Of a stretch of DNA of 64,000 bases, positions 33,732-42,350 are shown one piece after another. Positions within the stretch are counted from its first letter, which is position 1; every line of letters starts with the position of its first letter. The stretch is from the NCBI GenBank assembly GCA_036375715.1, contig DASVBS010000034.1, positions 111,868-175,867 on the forward strand, written 5' to 3'. A program made the position numbers and the translations under genes. The notes below the pieces were generated by a model. It did no database searches. It was not told where the DNA came from and was given only the letters and a program-made list of their open reading frames with translations. This DNA is from Longimicrobiaceae bacterium. Its GTDB lineage: Bacteria; Gemmatimonadota; Gemmatimonadetes; Longimicrobiales; Longimicrobiaceae.

Positions 33732-33765
33732 GGCGGCCCCGGGATGAGGGATCCCCGGGGCCGCC
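33732..33765 (+). terminator. Strong hairpin terminator of the envelope operon
   Basis: A perfect 12-bp stem (GGCGGCCCCGGG with CCCGGGGCCGCC) around a 10-nt loop, followed by TGTCTTCAGCTT. This is one of the strongest hairpins in the window. Confidence 0.7.
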
Positions 33766-33797
33766 TGTCTTCAGCTTGGCTTCGGGCGGCGACTGCT

Positions 33798-33811
33798 GTG
33801 ATGAAGGTCAC
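33798..33811 (+). promoter_or_regulatory. Candidate Crp-type binding site 1
   Basis: GTGATGAAGGTCAC fits GTGA-N6-TCAC (preceded by T as in the Crp consensus). A TATCCA at 33834-33839 would put the site centre about 41 bases before the start of transcription, the class II activation position. Confidence 0.5.
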
Positions 33812-33960
33812 TCCGACGGCGCCAAATGCTGGGTATCCATTGCCGGAGGATCAGGCAAACACTCCTGTGGACCGCGGTTCCCGCCGCCGGGAGGAGGTGA
33901 TCCACGCCCTGTTCCGAATCGCACTCCAGGCTGGCGGGAATGAGCGGGGAAGGAGCCATC

Positions 33961-34125
33961 ATGGAGCACTGGCAATTGCGCGAGCGGTGGATTCGAAGGA
34001 TACCGCGTCATACTGCGAACGACCTTGAACCTGGCGAGCGGGTCGGCATCATTCTCGTGGCTCTCCTGGGTCTCACCGGGATCCTCGGGACGCTCGTAGC
34101 GGCCTGGTGGATAGCCCTGACGTGA
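33961..34125 (+). CDS. Small single-span membrane protein
   Basis: A 54-residue protein: basic amphipathic N-terminus (RERWIRRIPRH), a short acidic linker and one hydrophobic span (about residues 29-52, reading GIILVALLGLTGILG then LVAAWWIAL). No family is recognised. The ATG at 33961 has an AAGGAG site 5-10 bases upstream; an earlier ATG at 33940 is in frame but lacks one. A Crp-type site lies about 150 bases upstream, so it could belong to the local stress regulon. Small membrane proteins of this form often modulate larger complexes, but nothing here identifies one. Confidence 0.5.
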   Translation: MEHWQLRERWIRRIPRHTANDLEPGERVGIILVALLGLTGILGTLVAAWWIALT

Positions 34126-34657
34126 GCCCGGCGACGACGCAGGCGATCGAGGTGCCGCAATCACGGCTACGCCCGCCGCTACACGATGTTCGGCCAACGT
34201 TGGTTCCCCCGCGGGTGCCACGGGCGTCGTGGAGGCCGTCCTGTTCGCGAATGCAGCACCGCCTGACCAACGTATCCGCGAGCACCGCCCCGGAGTGTCG
34301 GGAGTTGTTCTCTTATGCCGTCCTGAGATCCCCGTACTCGAGCGCGGGCGGACTGGTCGGATAGCGAGCTGATAGGCCGACTAGGGATTCTCCTCACGAA
34401 GCTCAACTGCCGGCGTCGTCGTCATCCGCCCCCTTGCGGTCGCCCACGCCAGCTCGCCATCTGCTGGCTCGTCGTCCCGCGTGACACACCGGGCGGAGCA
34501 CGGCCCCCTGACCGCGACCGCGCGCGACTCGGCGCCCGTCCGGTACTCCCCCACTTCCTCACAGACCATCGCCTGCGCGGCCTTCTGGCGATATCCTCCT
34601 GTCGCTCGTGCCCGCCGACGGGTGGCGGGAACCGCCTCACAGAGACACGAACACGGA
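34126..34657. other. Intergenic region, no gene seen
   Basis: These 532 bases lie between the small membrane protein and the MscS-like gene. Open frames exist on both strands but lack ribosome sites and domain-like composition. No strong hairpin or consensus promoter was found. Confidence 0.4.
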
Positions 34658-35479
34658 ATGGTCCCCGATCTCGATTTTGCCACCACCCTGCCCATCCCGC
34701 TGATCCTGAGCAGTGGACTGCTCGTTGTCTCGGTCATCGTGCTCAGGTTGATTGCAGCTCGGTTCATTCACAGCCACGTGCAGGCGCCGGAGCTGCGGCG
34801 TCGCTGGCTGGTTCAGACGCGAAACGGCCTGGCGCTGCTGCTGATCCTGGGCCTGGTAACGATCTGGGCGGAGGAGCTGCGCACCATCGCCATCTCCATC
34901 GTCGCCATCGCGGTCGCCTTCGTGGTGGCCACCAAGGAGCTGATCCTGTGCATCACGGGATCGATCCTGAAGATGGCGTCGCGCTCGTTCGTGATCGGCG
35001 ACAGGATCCAGATCAAGGAGTTCCGCGGCGACGTCATCGACCAGAACCTGCTGGCAACGACGATCCTCGAGGTGGGGCCGGGCAAGCTCACGCACCAGCG
35101 GACCGGCCGCATGGCGGTGATTCCGAACTCGCTGTTCGTGTCGGAGCCGGTGATCAACGAGAGCTACACCCACGACTACATCCTGCACGTCTTCACGATC
35201 CCGTACAAACGGGAGGATGACTGGCAGAGCGCGTCGGAGGCGCTCCTCGCTTCCGCACGCCGCCACTGCGCGCCGTACCTCGACGACGTGCGCCGCCACA
35301 TGGAGCAGCTCAGCCGTCAGCGCGGGCTCGACATCCCGAACGTCGAGCCGCGCGTCACCATCCAGGTGCCCGCTGCCGGCGAGGTCCACCTGGTGGTGCG
35401 CGTGCCGGCGAGATCCAGCGAGCGGAGCTACATCGAGCAGCAGATCATGCTGGACGTGCTGGGCGCACGTTCGGCATGA
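34658..35479 (+). CDS. MscS-family mechanosensitive channel
   Basis: A 273-residue membrane protein. Two N-terminal spans (about 8-30 and 48-65) are followed by the Ala/Gly-rich pore-like helix and the MscS beta domain, with the FVIGDRIQIKEFRGDVIDQNLLATTILE block at about 115-142 and RMAVIPNSLFVSEPVIN after it. The C-terminal domain (about 180-270) is the mixed alpha/beta vestibule. It should open under membrane tension and release osmolytes. It is shorter than E. coli MscS by about a dozen residues and has one span fewer by eye. ATG 34658 was chosen because the earlier frame is Arg/Pro-rich. Confidence 0.88.
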   Translation: MVPDLDFATTLPIPLILSSGLLVVSVIVLRLIAARFIHSHVQAPELRRRWLVQTRNGLALLLILGLVTIWAEELRTIAISIVAIAVAFVVATKELILCITGSILKMASRSFVIGDRIQIKEFRGDVIDQNLLATTILEVGPGKLTHQRTGRMAVIPNSLFVSEPVINESYTHDYILHVFTIPYKREDDWQSASEALLASARRHCAPYLDDVRRHMEQLSRQRGLDIPNVEPRVTIQVPAAGEVHLVVRVPARSSERSYIEQQIMLDVLGARSA

Positions 35480-35736
35480 TTGCGGCTGGAACCGCCTGAA
35501 AAGAGAGCGTCGGATCGGTCCCGGTCATCATCCTCGCAGGAGTCGAGTGGAGAAGGGACGGGTTTCGAAGCGAACGCTTCGGGTGCACTCCTCCCGAGGA
35601 TGACCGGAACCCGCTCCAAGCGCTTGCTCGCCGTTCGCTCCCGTCGTACCATCCATTCTCCTCGAACCACCGCTCACCGCCGCCACCGCCTCAGCGCCGC
35701 GGTGGCCGTGCAACCGACCGCCCCACCGACCGGACG

Positions 35737-37020
35737 ATGACCATGGAGCGCCTGGTGTCCTCTCCTCCGCCCGCATCCGCAGCCACTCAGGCACCGCCTC
35801 AGGCTCCCGCGCGGGCTTCCATCGCGGTTCCGGGTACCGCCGCACCGCCGCCCGGCTCAGGGCGCCTGACCTCGCTCGACGTCTTCCGGGGCTTCACCAT
35901 GCTGTTCATGGCCTCGGAGATCATGCGCATCCCGCAGGTGGCGCGGACCTTTGACAACACGGTTGCCCAGTGGATCGCGTGGTCGCTGGACCATGTCCCG
36001 TGGGTGGGCGCCTCCCCTTGGGACCTGATCCAGCCGGCGTTCATGTTCATGGTAGGGGTGTCGCTGCCCTTCTCGCTGGCGAGCCGCCGCGCCAGGGGGC
36101 AGTCCTTCCGCCACATGCTGGGACACGCTATCTACCGGGCGGTGGTGCTGATCCTCCTGGGCATCTACCTGCGCTCGAATGGACGGCCTCAGACGTACTT
36201 CACCTTCGAGGACGTCCTCACCCAGATCGGCCTCGGCTACGTCTTCCTCTTCCTGCTGGCGCACGTACGGCCGACGGTGCAGTGGCTGTCCGCCGGCTTG
36301 ATCCTGTTCGGATACTGGCTCGCCTTCGCTCTCTTCCCGCTGCCCGGTCCCGGCTTCAATACCGCCAGCGTGGGTGTGCCGCCAGACTGGCCGCACCAAC
36401 TCCAAGGTTTCGCGGCACACTGGAACAAGAACACGAACTTCGCGGCCTGGTTCGACCAGTGGTTCCTGAACCTCTTCCCGCGCGAGGAACCCTTCGTCTA
36501 CAACCGCGGAGGGTATCTCACCCTCAACTTCATCCCCTCCCTGGCCACGATGATGTTCGGCCTGCTGGCGGGTGAGCTGTTGCGAACCCGACGGGAAGCG
36601 TCGGAGAAGCTGCGGATGATGCTCGCCTTCGGCGCGCTGGGCATCGTGCTGGGGCTCCTGCTGCACGTGCTCGGCGTGGTTCCCCTGGTCAAGCGGATCT
36701 GGACCCCATCCTGGGCGATCTTCAGCGGCGGCTGGGCCGTGCTGTTCCTCGCGTTCTTCTACTACGTGCTGGACATGAAGGGATACCGGCGCTGGGCCTT
36801 CCCCTTCCTGGTGGTGGGGATGAACTCGATCGCCATGTACGTGCTGGTGCACGAGACCACCGGATACATCGTCGACACCATGCGCATCCACCTGGGGAGC
36901 GGCTTCTTCGAGCTCTTCGGAGCGGAGTTCGAGCCGATCACCAGCGGAGGGGCTGCGCTCCTGGTCCTCTGGCTCACGCTGTTCTGGATGTACCGGAGGC
37001 GGATCTTCCTGAAGGTCTGA
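35737..37020 (+). CDS. DUF5009/HGSNAT-like multispan acyltransferase
   Basis: A 427-residue polytopic protein. After a 40-residue Pro/Ala-rich lead comes the family start RLTSLDVFRGFTMLFM (about residues 45-60), then about ten membrane spans, including WDLIQPAFMFMVGVSLPFS (about 95-113). Relatives are the heparan-alpha-glucosaminide N-acetyltransferase and DUF5009 proteins, which move acyl groups across membranes onto sugars; the conserved SLDxxRG motif is typical. The acceptor here is unknown; a cell-surface glycan is likely. A T-tailed terminator follows directly. A start two codons later (35743) is equally possible. Confidence 0.82.
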   Translation: MTMERLVSSPPPASAATQAPPQAPARASIAVPGTAAPPPGSGRLTSLDVFRGFTMLFMASEIMRIPQVARTFDNTVAQWIAWSLDHVPWVGASPWDLIQPAFMFMVGVSLPFSLASRRARGQSFRHMLGHAIYRAVVLILLGIYLRSNGRPQTYFTFEDVLTQIGLGYVFLFLLAHVRPTVQWLSAGLILFGYWLAFALFPLPGPGFNTASVGVPPDWPHQLQGFAAHWNKNTNFAAWFDQWFLNLFPREEPFVYNRGGYLTLNFIPSLATMMFGLLAGELLRTRREASEKLRMMLAFGALGIVLGLLLHVLGVVPLVKRIWTPSWAIFSGGWAVLFLAFFYYVLDMKGYRRWAFPFLVVGMNSIAMYVLVHETTGYIVDTMRIHLGSGFFELFGAEFEPITSGGAALLVLWLTLFWMYRRRIFLKV

Positions 37021-37038
37021 GGAGGGAAGCTGCGCCGC

Positions 37039-37062
37039 GCCGCCATCCGCCGGCGGCCTTTT
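37039..37062 (+). terminator. Rho-independent terminator
   Basis: Stem GCCGCC/GGCGGC with a 7-nt loop, then CTTTT. It lies 19 bases after the acyltransferase stop. Confidence 0.65.
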
Positions 37063-37298
37063 CCCGTCGCCTGGAGGTGGCCTTCAGTGGCGGCCATCTC
37101 CAGGCGATTGTTTCCGGGGTCTGCCTGGGTAGGTTTGCACCCGCCTCTACTGCCGCCGGCTTTCTCCAACGCAGAAGGCAGCGTGCTCCTACGAACTCTC
37201 GCCCGTACCGGCGTCTCATCGGCCCCGCTCGGAACCCGGATGCGGTCCGCGCCGACTGGTGCCGTCACTCTCCCGGGAGCCGGCTGAGGTCCGGTCCT

Positions 37299-37889
37299 CT
37301 ATCGGCTGTCCGCGGGCGAGCTCGCGGCCACGGCACGCAGCATGTCGGTGGCGGAGACCACTCCCAGCAGGCGCGAGCCGTCCATCACCAGGATGCGATG
37401 AATCCCGAGCCGCAGCATCTGGGCGGAGGCTTCCTGTGCCGTGGCCTCAGGCGGCAGCGAGAAGACGCGCTGACTCATGACCTCCGAAACGGTGTGCTCC
37501 TCGAGAACGTCCCATTCGGGGCCCGAGCTGGCGCGGAAGCGCTCGTCCACCGGCGCTCCCGCATCTTCCCACAACTCGAGGAAGTAGGCGGCGGGGGGCT
37601 CTTCTCCTTCGACCCACTCCTCCGCCGGCTGCCACTCTCCCCACTCGACCTGATCCGGTCGCTCCGCGGGTACTCCGGGCGTCGATCCCTGGAAGGCGAT
37701 GACGTCGGTGACGGACAGCACACCGACCACCTCCTGCCCGACGACGACCGGGGCCCCGCTAACCTTGTGCGCCGACAGCACCTCGACTGCACGGCGCAGG
37801 GAGTCGTCCGGCGAGAGCGTGACGACCTCGGTTGTCATCAACTCGCTCAGGGTCGGACTGCTGCCGAATGCTGTGGATTGTTGCGGCAT
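37299..37889 (-). CDS. CBS-domain pair protein
   Basis: A 196-residue cytosolic protein consisting of two CBS motifs split by an acidic insert. CBS1 covers about residues 12-67 (LSELMTTEVVTLSPDDSLRRAV... VVGVLSVTDVIAF); the 65-residue insert (about 68-132) is Trp/Glu-rich (WGEWQPAEEWVEGEEP); CBS2 covers about 133-190 (VSEVMSQRVFSLPPEA... LLGVVSATDMLRAV). The Bateman module normally senses adenosine nucleotides. No enzyme domain is attached. It has a GGGAGGA ribosome site and sits among stress genes, so a sensor of energy state is a fair guess. Confidence 0.88.
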   Translation of the reverse strand: MPQQSTAFGSSPTLSELMTTEVVTLSPDDSLRRAVEVLSAHKVSGAPVVVGQEVVGVLSVTDVIAFQGSTPGVPAERPDQVEWGEWQPAEEWVEGEEPPAAYFLELWEDAGAPVDERFRASSGPEWDVLEEHTVSEVMSQRVFSLPPEATAQEASAQMLRLGIHRILVMDGSRLLGVVSATDMLRAVAASSPADSR

Positions 37890-38458
37890 CTCGTCCTCCC
37901 TTCCTCCTTCAATAGGGCTTCAGTAGGGTCCTGCCTTCATCGGAGCCGTGTGCTTCTCCGCGAACACTGGTGCTGGTTCATCCCCCCGTCAGTCGCGGAT
38001 TGCCGGAGAACCGTGTCGGGAAGATGCCGATCCGTGGCCGCGCCACCACCCGGAGCGAGCGCGATGCGCGATACCGGAACGAGCCGGCTACCCGAACGAA
38101 CCCACCCGAACCTTCCGTGCCGATGCGTAGCTCTCCCTACGCCTCTCGCGGGCGTTTTCTGACTCCCGCGCAGAGCTGGGGCGCTAAGTTGTAGTGCGGG
38201 CGAGGATTGGCGTGGTAGCGCGGTACCGGCCGGTAGGACGCTCCCTACAGGCGGATGCCGCAGCGTACCCCGCAAGGCGAGGAGACGGTTCGGGGCGCAA
38301 TACCTGGGATCGATTGGCCAGCGCTCGGGAACCAGCCCCGGACATGAAGAGCGGGCGCCAATAGACCGCTTGCCCACAAGCCGCTATGGCAGCACAACCC
38401 AGCACCGCATGCTGATTGCGGTCCTGGGGCGCTGCGACTTGCAGAGCAGGAGGTACAC
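37890..38458. other. Intergenic region between divergent genes
   Basis: These 569 bases separate the leftward CBS-domain gene from the rightward DUF2892 gene and must contain both promoters. I could not pick a convincing -35/-10 pair, and no gene is supported here. Confidence 0.4.
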
Positions 38459-38686
38459 ATGGTCAGAGTCAACCAAGCCGGATGGGATCGGATTCTGCGG
38501 ATCCTGGTGGGGGGCCTCCTCGTGCTCCTCGCCTGGGGCGACCCATCGCGATCGTGGCTCGGGGCGCTGGCAGGGATCGTGGGCGCGGCGCTCCTGGTGG
38601 CGGGGCTAGTCGGATGGTGTCCGATTTACTCGGCGCTGGGGATCAGTACCCGACGTCGACCACGTTCACAGAACGCGGAATCGTAG
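38459..38686 (+). CDS. YgaP-like DUF2892 small membrane protein
   Basis: A 75-residue protein with two hydrophobic spans (about residues 12-27 and 33-50) ending in the family motif GLVGWCPIYSALGIST at 49-64. It matches the DUF2892 inner-membrane domain, which in E. coli YgaP is attached to a rhodanese; here it stands alone. The single Cys in WCPIY is conserved in the family. An excellent AGGAGG site precedes the ATG. It is followed by a universal stress protein gene 56 bases downstream, probably in the same operon. Confidence 0.85.
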   Translation: MVRVNQAGWDRILRILVGGLLVLLAWGDPSRSWLGALAGIVGAALLVAGLVGWCPIYSALGISTRRRPRSQNAES

Positions 38687-38742
38687 GGTGAGGGGCGGGA
38701 TTACTTCATTCGCGACCCGAAACGGCTCAACGGGGGGAGCTC

Positions 38743-39675
38743 ATGCCGCTTCCGATTCGCTCCGTGCTCGTTGCCACCGACCTGTCGGACTCATCAGACG
38801 AGGTGCTACGCGCGGCGGCTCAGATCGCGTCGCTGGCCGGCGCGGACCTTCACGCGGTGCACGTGGAGCCGGCGGAGGTCACCTTCCTGGGGGTGATCGA
38901 GAGCGCTCCGGAGATACAGGAGCGCCTCGATCGGGCTCGCGGTGCACTGGCGGCGCAGCTGGAGCGCGTAGGGATTGAACAGACCGTCGCGAGCGCGCGC
39001 CTCGAGGTGAATTCCGCGCACCGAGGCATCTACGAGCGCGCCCATGAGGTGTCCGCGGACCTCATCGTCCTCGGGCCGCACCGACACCGCCCCTTGCCGG
39101 AGAGACCGCTCGGCACGACGGCGGATCGGCTTATCCGGACCAGCGACGTGCCCTGCCTGATCGTCAGACATCCTATCAACCTGCCGCTCCGGAAGGTGCT
39201 GGTCGCGACCGACCTGTCGCACCCGGCCCAGCTGGCGATGAACGAGGCATTTACCTGGGCCGCGGCGCTCGGCGTCCCACCGAGGTCGGACGAGCGAGAG
39301 CCCACGACCGTGGTGGTTGCCTACGTCGTGCCGCTACGCGCCGAAGTCGCACGATCGTTTGTGAGCCTCGACTTCTATCGGGAGCAGCTAATGGAGCAGA
39401 TCGGCATCGCCCGGCAGAAGGTGCCCCCGGAGGTACCCGTGAAGGTGCAGCCGGAGATCCTGCAGAACGTCTCACCGGTCGAGGAAATCCTGCGCCTCGC
39501 CAGCGCGGATGTCGATCTGCTCGTACTTGGCACCCACGGTCGCGGAGCCCTGGCACGGGCGCTGATCGGAAGCGTCTCGTCGGCCGTGGTACGCCAGGCG
39601 GAATGCCCGGTCCTGCTGGTCCCTCCAATCCTGGATGTCAGACCGTCGCAGGCACGGCCCAGCGCGGGTGACTAG
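38743..39675 (+). CDS. Universal stress protein, two Usp domains
   Basis: A 310-residue cytosolic protein with two tandem Usp folds. Domain 1 (about 4-145) has RSVLVATDLSDSSDE and an LGPHRHRPLPERPLGTTADRL loop. Domain 2 (about 150-300) has KVLVATDLSHPAQLAMNEA and the full ATP-binding loop G-x2-G-x9-G-S (GTHGRGALARALIGS). Thus nucleotide binding is predicted only for domain 2; the first loop lacks the spaced glycines. It is one of four usp genes in 22 kb. Usp proteins respond to starvation, hypoxia and oxidative stress. Confidence 0.92.
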   Translation: MPLPIRSVLVATDLSDSSDEVLRAAAQIASLAGADLHAVHVEPAEVTFLGVIESAPEIQERLDRARGALAAQLERVGIEQTVASARLEVNSAHRGIYERAHEVSADLIVLGPHRHRPLPERPLGTTADRLIRTSDVPCLIVRHPINLPLRKVLVATDLSHPAQLAMNEAFTWAAALGVPPRSDEREPTTVVVAYVVPLRAEVARSFVSLDFYREQLMEQIGIARQKVPPEVPVKVQPEILQNVSPVEEILRLASADVDLLVLGTHGRGALARALIGSVSSAVVRQAECPVLLVPPILDVRPSQARPSAGD

Positions 39676-39833
39676 CGCAGCGGACGCTCCGAAAATCTGC
39701 TGCCAACCGACACGCCCCGCGCCGTAGGACGCTGCTCCATCCTCCCACGGCTACCCCGGCTGATGGAACCTCCGACCGCCGGCGGTGGTCCGCGCCTTCT
39801 CCCGCCATGCCATGAGTCGCCATACCACCGGAT

Positions 39834-39849
39834 CGTGACCAAAGTCACG
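39834..39849 (+). promoter_or_regulatory. Candidate Crp-type binding site 2
   Basis: CGTGACCAAAGTCACG has perfect 6-bp arms and fits GTGA-N6-TCAC. It lies 146 bases before the FTR1 start. Confidence 0.5.
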
Positions 39850-39873
39850 GTCTGGGAGCACCGCCGTTGCCAG

Positions 39874-39892
39874 GTTGAGAATCGATCTCAAC
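39874..39892 (+). promoter_or_regulatory. Second palindromic operator upstream of the iron permease
   Basis: GTTGAGA, 5-nt spacer, TCTCAAC: perfect 7-bp arms, about 100 bases before the gene. The sequence does not resemble a Fur box; an iron or redox repressor is a guess from the target gene. Confidence 0.4.
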
Positions 39893-39994
39893 GGTGCAGA
39901 CGCTGGCCGCCTTCCGGACCGCTGGCGGAGCGGGCTGCGCGGGGGTCGACCGGTGTGCACGCACCTTCCCGGCACAAGGCAACGGCGAGGAGAG

Positions 39995-40756
39995 ATGCTC
40001 CAGGCATTCATCATTGTGCTTCGGGAGGGGTTCGAGGCTTTCCTGATCGTGGCGATCACGATCGCGTACCTCCGACGAACCGGGAGGACGGCGCTTCTCT
40101 TCGCCGTCCACGCGGGGATCGCAGCCGCGCTGCTCGCCAGCGCGATTCTCGGTTGGATCCTGATGCAGGGGGCGAACCTCCCTCTCTGGGAGGGATTGCT
40201 GGGCCTGCTCGCCCTTCCCCTGGTGGTGGGGCTGGTGGTGCACATGTGGAGGGAAGGTCCGCGGATGCGCGGCCGGATCGAGGGCAGGATCGAAGCCAGC
40301 GTCTCTCGGCCCGCTACCGGCTCCGCTGCAGCCGGGATCTTCATCTTCACCGCGCTCATGGTCGCGCGTGAAGGAATGGAGACGGCGCTGCTCCTCTTCC
40401 AGGTCCGGCAGGGGCGTCTGCTCGCCGGAGCGGCCCTGGGGCTGGTCGGCGCGCTCGCCATGGCGTGGCTGTGGGTCCGGGTGGGACACCGGATCGACCT
40501 GCGTCGCTTCTTCCAGGTGACCGGAATCTTTCTGCTCCTCTTCAGCGTGCAGATCGCCATCACCTCGTTTCACGAGCTCGCCGAAGCCGGAGTGCTGCCT
40601 GGCAGCACGGCATTGCACGTGGCCACGGAGCCCTACGGACCCGAAGGCGTGTACGGACGCTGGCTCGTGCTGCTGATGGTGGCTACACCAGCCGCGTGGC
40701 TCGCGGGCGCCTGGTTGCTCGATCGGATCGGCTGGCGAGCGGAACACGGGTTGTGA
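39995..40756 (+). CDS. FTR1-family iron permease
   Basis: A 253-residue membrane protein with about seven spans. Both signature REGxE motifs are present: LREGFEAFL (about residues 9-17) and AREGMETAL (about 125-133), where the Glu residues carry iron through the membrane. The C-terminus has an FHELAEAGVLP segment typical of the bacterial Ftr1/EfeU branch. No ferroxidase or EfeO/EfeB gene is adjacent, so the electron partner is missing from the neighbourhood. ATG 39995 follows a GAGGAG site. Its stop overlaps the GTG start of an Mrp-type ATPase, coupling iron uptake with Fe-S carrier synthesis. Confidence 0.9.
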   Translation: MLQAFIIVLREGFEAFLIVAITIAYLRRTGRTALLFAVHAGIAAALLASAILGWILMQGANLPLWEGLLGLLALPLVVGLVVHMWREGPRMRGRIEGRIEASVSRPATGSAAAGIFIFTALMVAREGMETALLLFQVRQGRLLAGAALGLVGALAMAWLWVRVGHRIDLRRFFQVTGIFLLLFSVQIAITSFHELAEAGVLPGSTALHVATEPYGPEGVYGRWLVLLMVATPAAWLAGAWLLDRIGWRAEHGL

Positions 40757-41967
40757 GCAAGCGCATGGAGCGGCCGTTCGACGAGTCGACGCCCGGCGCC
40801 GTGCCGGACAACGAGGACCTCACACCGTCCATGGTGCGCGCCGCGTTGGCGGAGGTGCGTTATCCGGGCCTTAATCGCGACCTCGTCTCCTTCGGGATGG
40901 TGCGCTCCGTCGCCGTCCGCAACGGCCGGGTGCACGTCTCACTGGTGCTGTCGAGCACCCGTGAGGAGGTGCCCGAGCTGCTCCGAAGGGAGATCCGCGA
41001 GAAGCTCATCTCCATCGGTGCGGTGCGCGTGGAGGTGCAGATCCTACCCCCGGAGCGTCGTGCCCCGGGAGTCCCGGATCCCTGGGCCGGCCGCGGGCGA
41101 CTGCCCGGCGTATCGCGAATCGTCGCGGTCGGCTCCGGCAAAGGCGGGGTAGGGAAGAGCACCGTCGCGGCCAACCTGGCGCTCGCGCTGCGTTCGGAAG
41201 GTCTGCGAGTAGGGCTGATGGATGCCGACATCTACGGGCCGTCCATCCCCATCATCCTCGGGATCGAGGACGGTGCTCAACGCGTCCGGATGAGCGAGGA
41301 CAAGAAGATCCTGCCACTCGAAGCCCACGGGCTTGCCGTGGTCTCCTTCGGCTTCTTCCTGGGCCCTCAGTCTCCAGCGGTCTGGAGGGGACCGATGGTG
41401 AGCAAGGCGGTCAAGCAGTTCTCCCGCGGGGTCGTCTGGCCCGAGCTGGACGTGCTGGTGGTCGATCTCCCTCCGGGAACGGGTGACGTCCCGCTGTCGC
41501 TGGCGCAGTCGGTAGTGGTCGACGGAGGGATCGTGGTCACCACGCCGCAGCGTCTTTCCGTGCAGGAGGCGGAGAAGGCGGTGGGGATGTTCCGCAAGCT
41601 CGAGGTGCCAGTGCTCGGCATCGTCGAGAACATGTGCTACACCGCCTGCGCCTGCGGGCGCCGATCCCATCCCTTCGGTCGCGGCGGTGGCACAGTGTTG
41701 GCTCAGCGGAGCGGGGTGCCCCTGCTGGTGGAAGTTCCTTTCGAGGAGCCGGTGATGGAGGGAGAGGATCGGGGCGCCCCGCCTGTACTGGAGAGCCCAC
41801 GGGGAACCGCGGCGTCGGCCTTCGGGGCGCTGTCCCGAGCCATCATCGAGGCGCTGGGGTTCACCCGGATGGAGGATGACGAGTACGCCGTAGAGAGATC
41901 CCCGACAGGGCTCACCGACGAACCCCGGCAGCCGGCCAGTGGCGCCCTGGCTAGACTTGGAGGATAG
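40753..41967 (+). CDS. Mrp/NBP35-type Fe-S cluster carrier ATPase
   Basis: A 404-residue protein. The N-terminal MIP18/DUF59 domain spans about 20-100; the P-loop GSGKGGVGKST is at about 127-137, followed by DADIYGPS and the VVDLPPGTGD block. In this family a C-terminal CxxC bridges the Fe-S cluster between two subunits; here the corresponding place reads C295-YTA-C299-A-C301, so the spacing is CxC with an extra upstream Cys. The GTG at 40753 overlaps the permease stop (GTGA); ATG 40765 is the alternative. The permease coupling suggests iron handling for Fe-S assembly. Confidence 0.9.
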   Translation: MSKRMERPFDESTPGAVPDNEDLTPSMVRAALAEVRYPGLNRDLVSFGMVRSVAVRNGRVHVSLVLSSTREEVPELLRREIREKLISIGAVRVEVQILPPERRAPGVPDPWAGRGRLPGVSRIVAVGSGKGGVGKSTVAANLALALRSEGLRVGLMDADIYGPSIPIILGIEDGAQRVRMSEDKKILPLEAHGLAVVSFGFFLGPQSPAVWRGPMVSKAVKQFSRGVVWPELDVLVVDLPPGTGDVPLSLAQSVVVDGGIVVTTPQRLSVQEAEKAVGMFRKLEVPVLGIVENMCYTACACGRRSHPFGRGGGTVLAQRSGVPLLVEVPFEEPVMEGEDRGAPPVLESPRGTAASAFGALSRAIIEALGFTRMEDDEYAVERSPTGLTDEPRQPASGALARLGG

Positions 41968-41997
41968 AGTCCGATTGGCACCTTCAGGAGCGGCTGC

Positions 41998-42261
41998 ATG
42001 GCCTTCCCACCGAAACCTCCACCGTGCACCACCGATCCCACCGGCAAGGCGGGTATCGCGGATGACCTCGTGGAGAAAGTCCGCCGCGCCAACGCGCTGG
42101 CCGGGGCCGAGGCGCAGGTCAGCGAAAAGTTGCGACGGGTGATCGATCGCTGCACCGGCGAAAAGCAATCCGTCCCCTTCCCTGGAAGCGGCACCCGCCG
42201 TCGCCCCGACGTCGATCGTCGCCCGCCGGCAAGCGGTCCGAGCGTACGAGTGCGGCCATAG
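41998..42261 (+). CDS. Small hypothetical protein
   Basis: An 87-residue frame after the Mrp gene with a CAGGAG site near the ATG. Residues 18-53 look helical and charged (IADDLVEKVRRANALAG, EKLRRVIDRCTGEK), while both ends are Pro/Arg-rich. No family is recognised. Its composition is less convincing than its neighbours and it may be chance; the ribosome site and 30-base spacing are the main support. Confidence 0.35.
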   Translation: MAFPPKPPPCTTDPTGKAGIADDLVEKVRRANALAGAEAQVSEKLRRVIDRCTGEKQSVPFPGSGTRRRPDVDRRPPASGPSVRVRP

Positions 42262-42350
42262 TTCCCTGGATCAATCGCATCAGCTCGGCCAGGAAAGTCC
42301 GGCCGCGGCCACTTCTTGGAGATGGTCTCAGAGCTGGCCTCAGGCTGGTC

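Larger units (their letters stand above)
33556..33960 (+). other. Intergenic region with terminator and Crp-type site
   Basis: These 405 bases hold the terminator at 33732-33765 and a GTGA-N6-TCAC site at 33798-33811, then the leader of a small membrane protein gene. No other gene is seen. Confidence 0.45.
39676..39994 (+). other. Regulatory region of the iron permease operon
   Basis: These 319 bases contain two palindromes: a GTGA-N6-TCAC site with 6-bp arms (39834-39849) and GTTGAGA-N5-TCTCAAC (39874-39892). No gene is seen. Confidence 0.5.
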
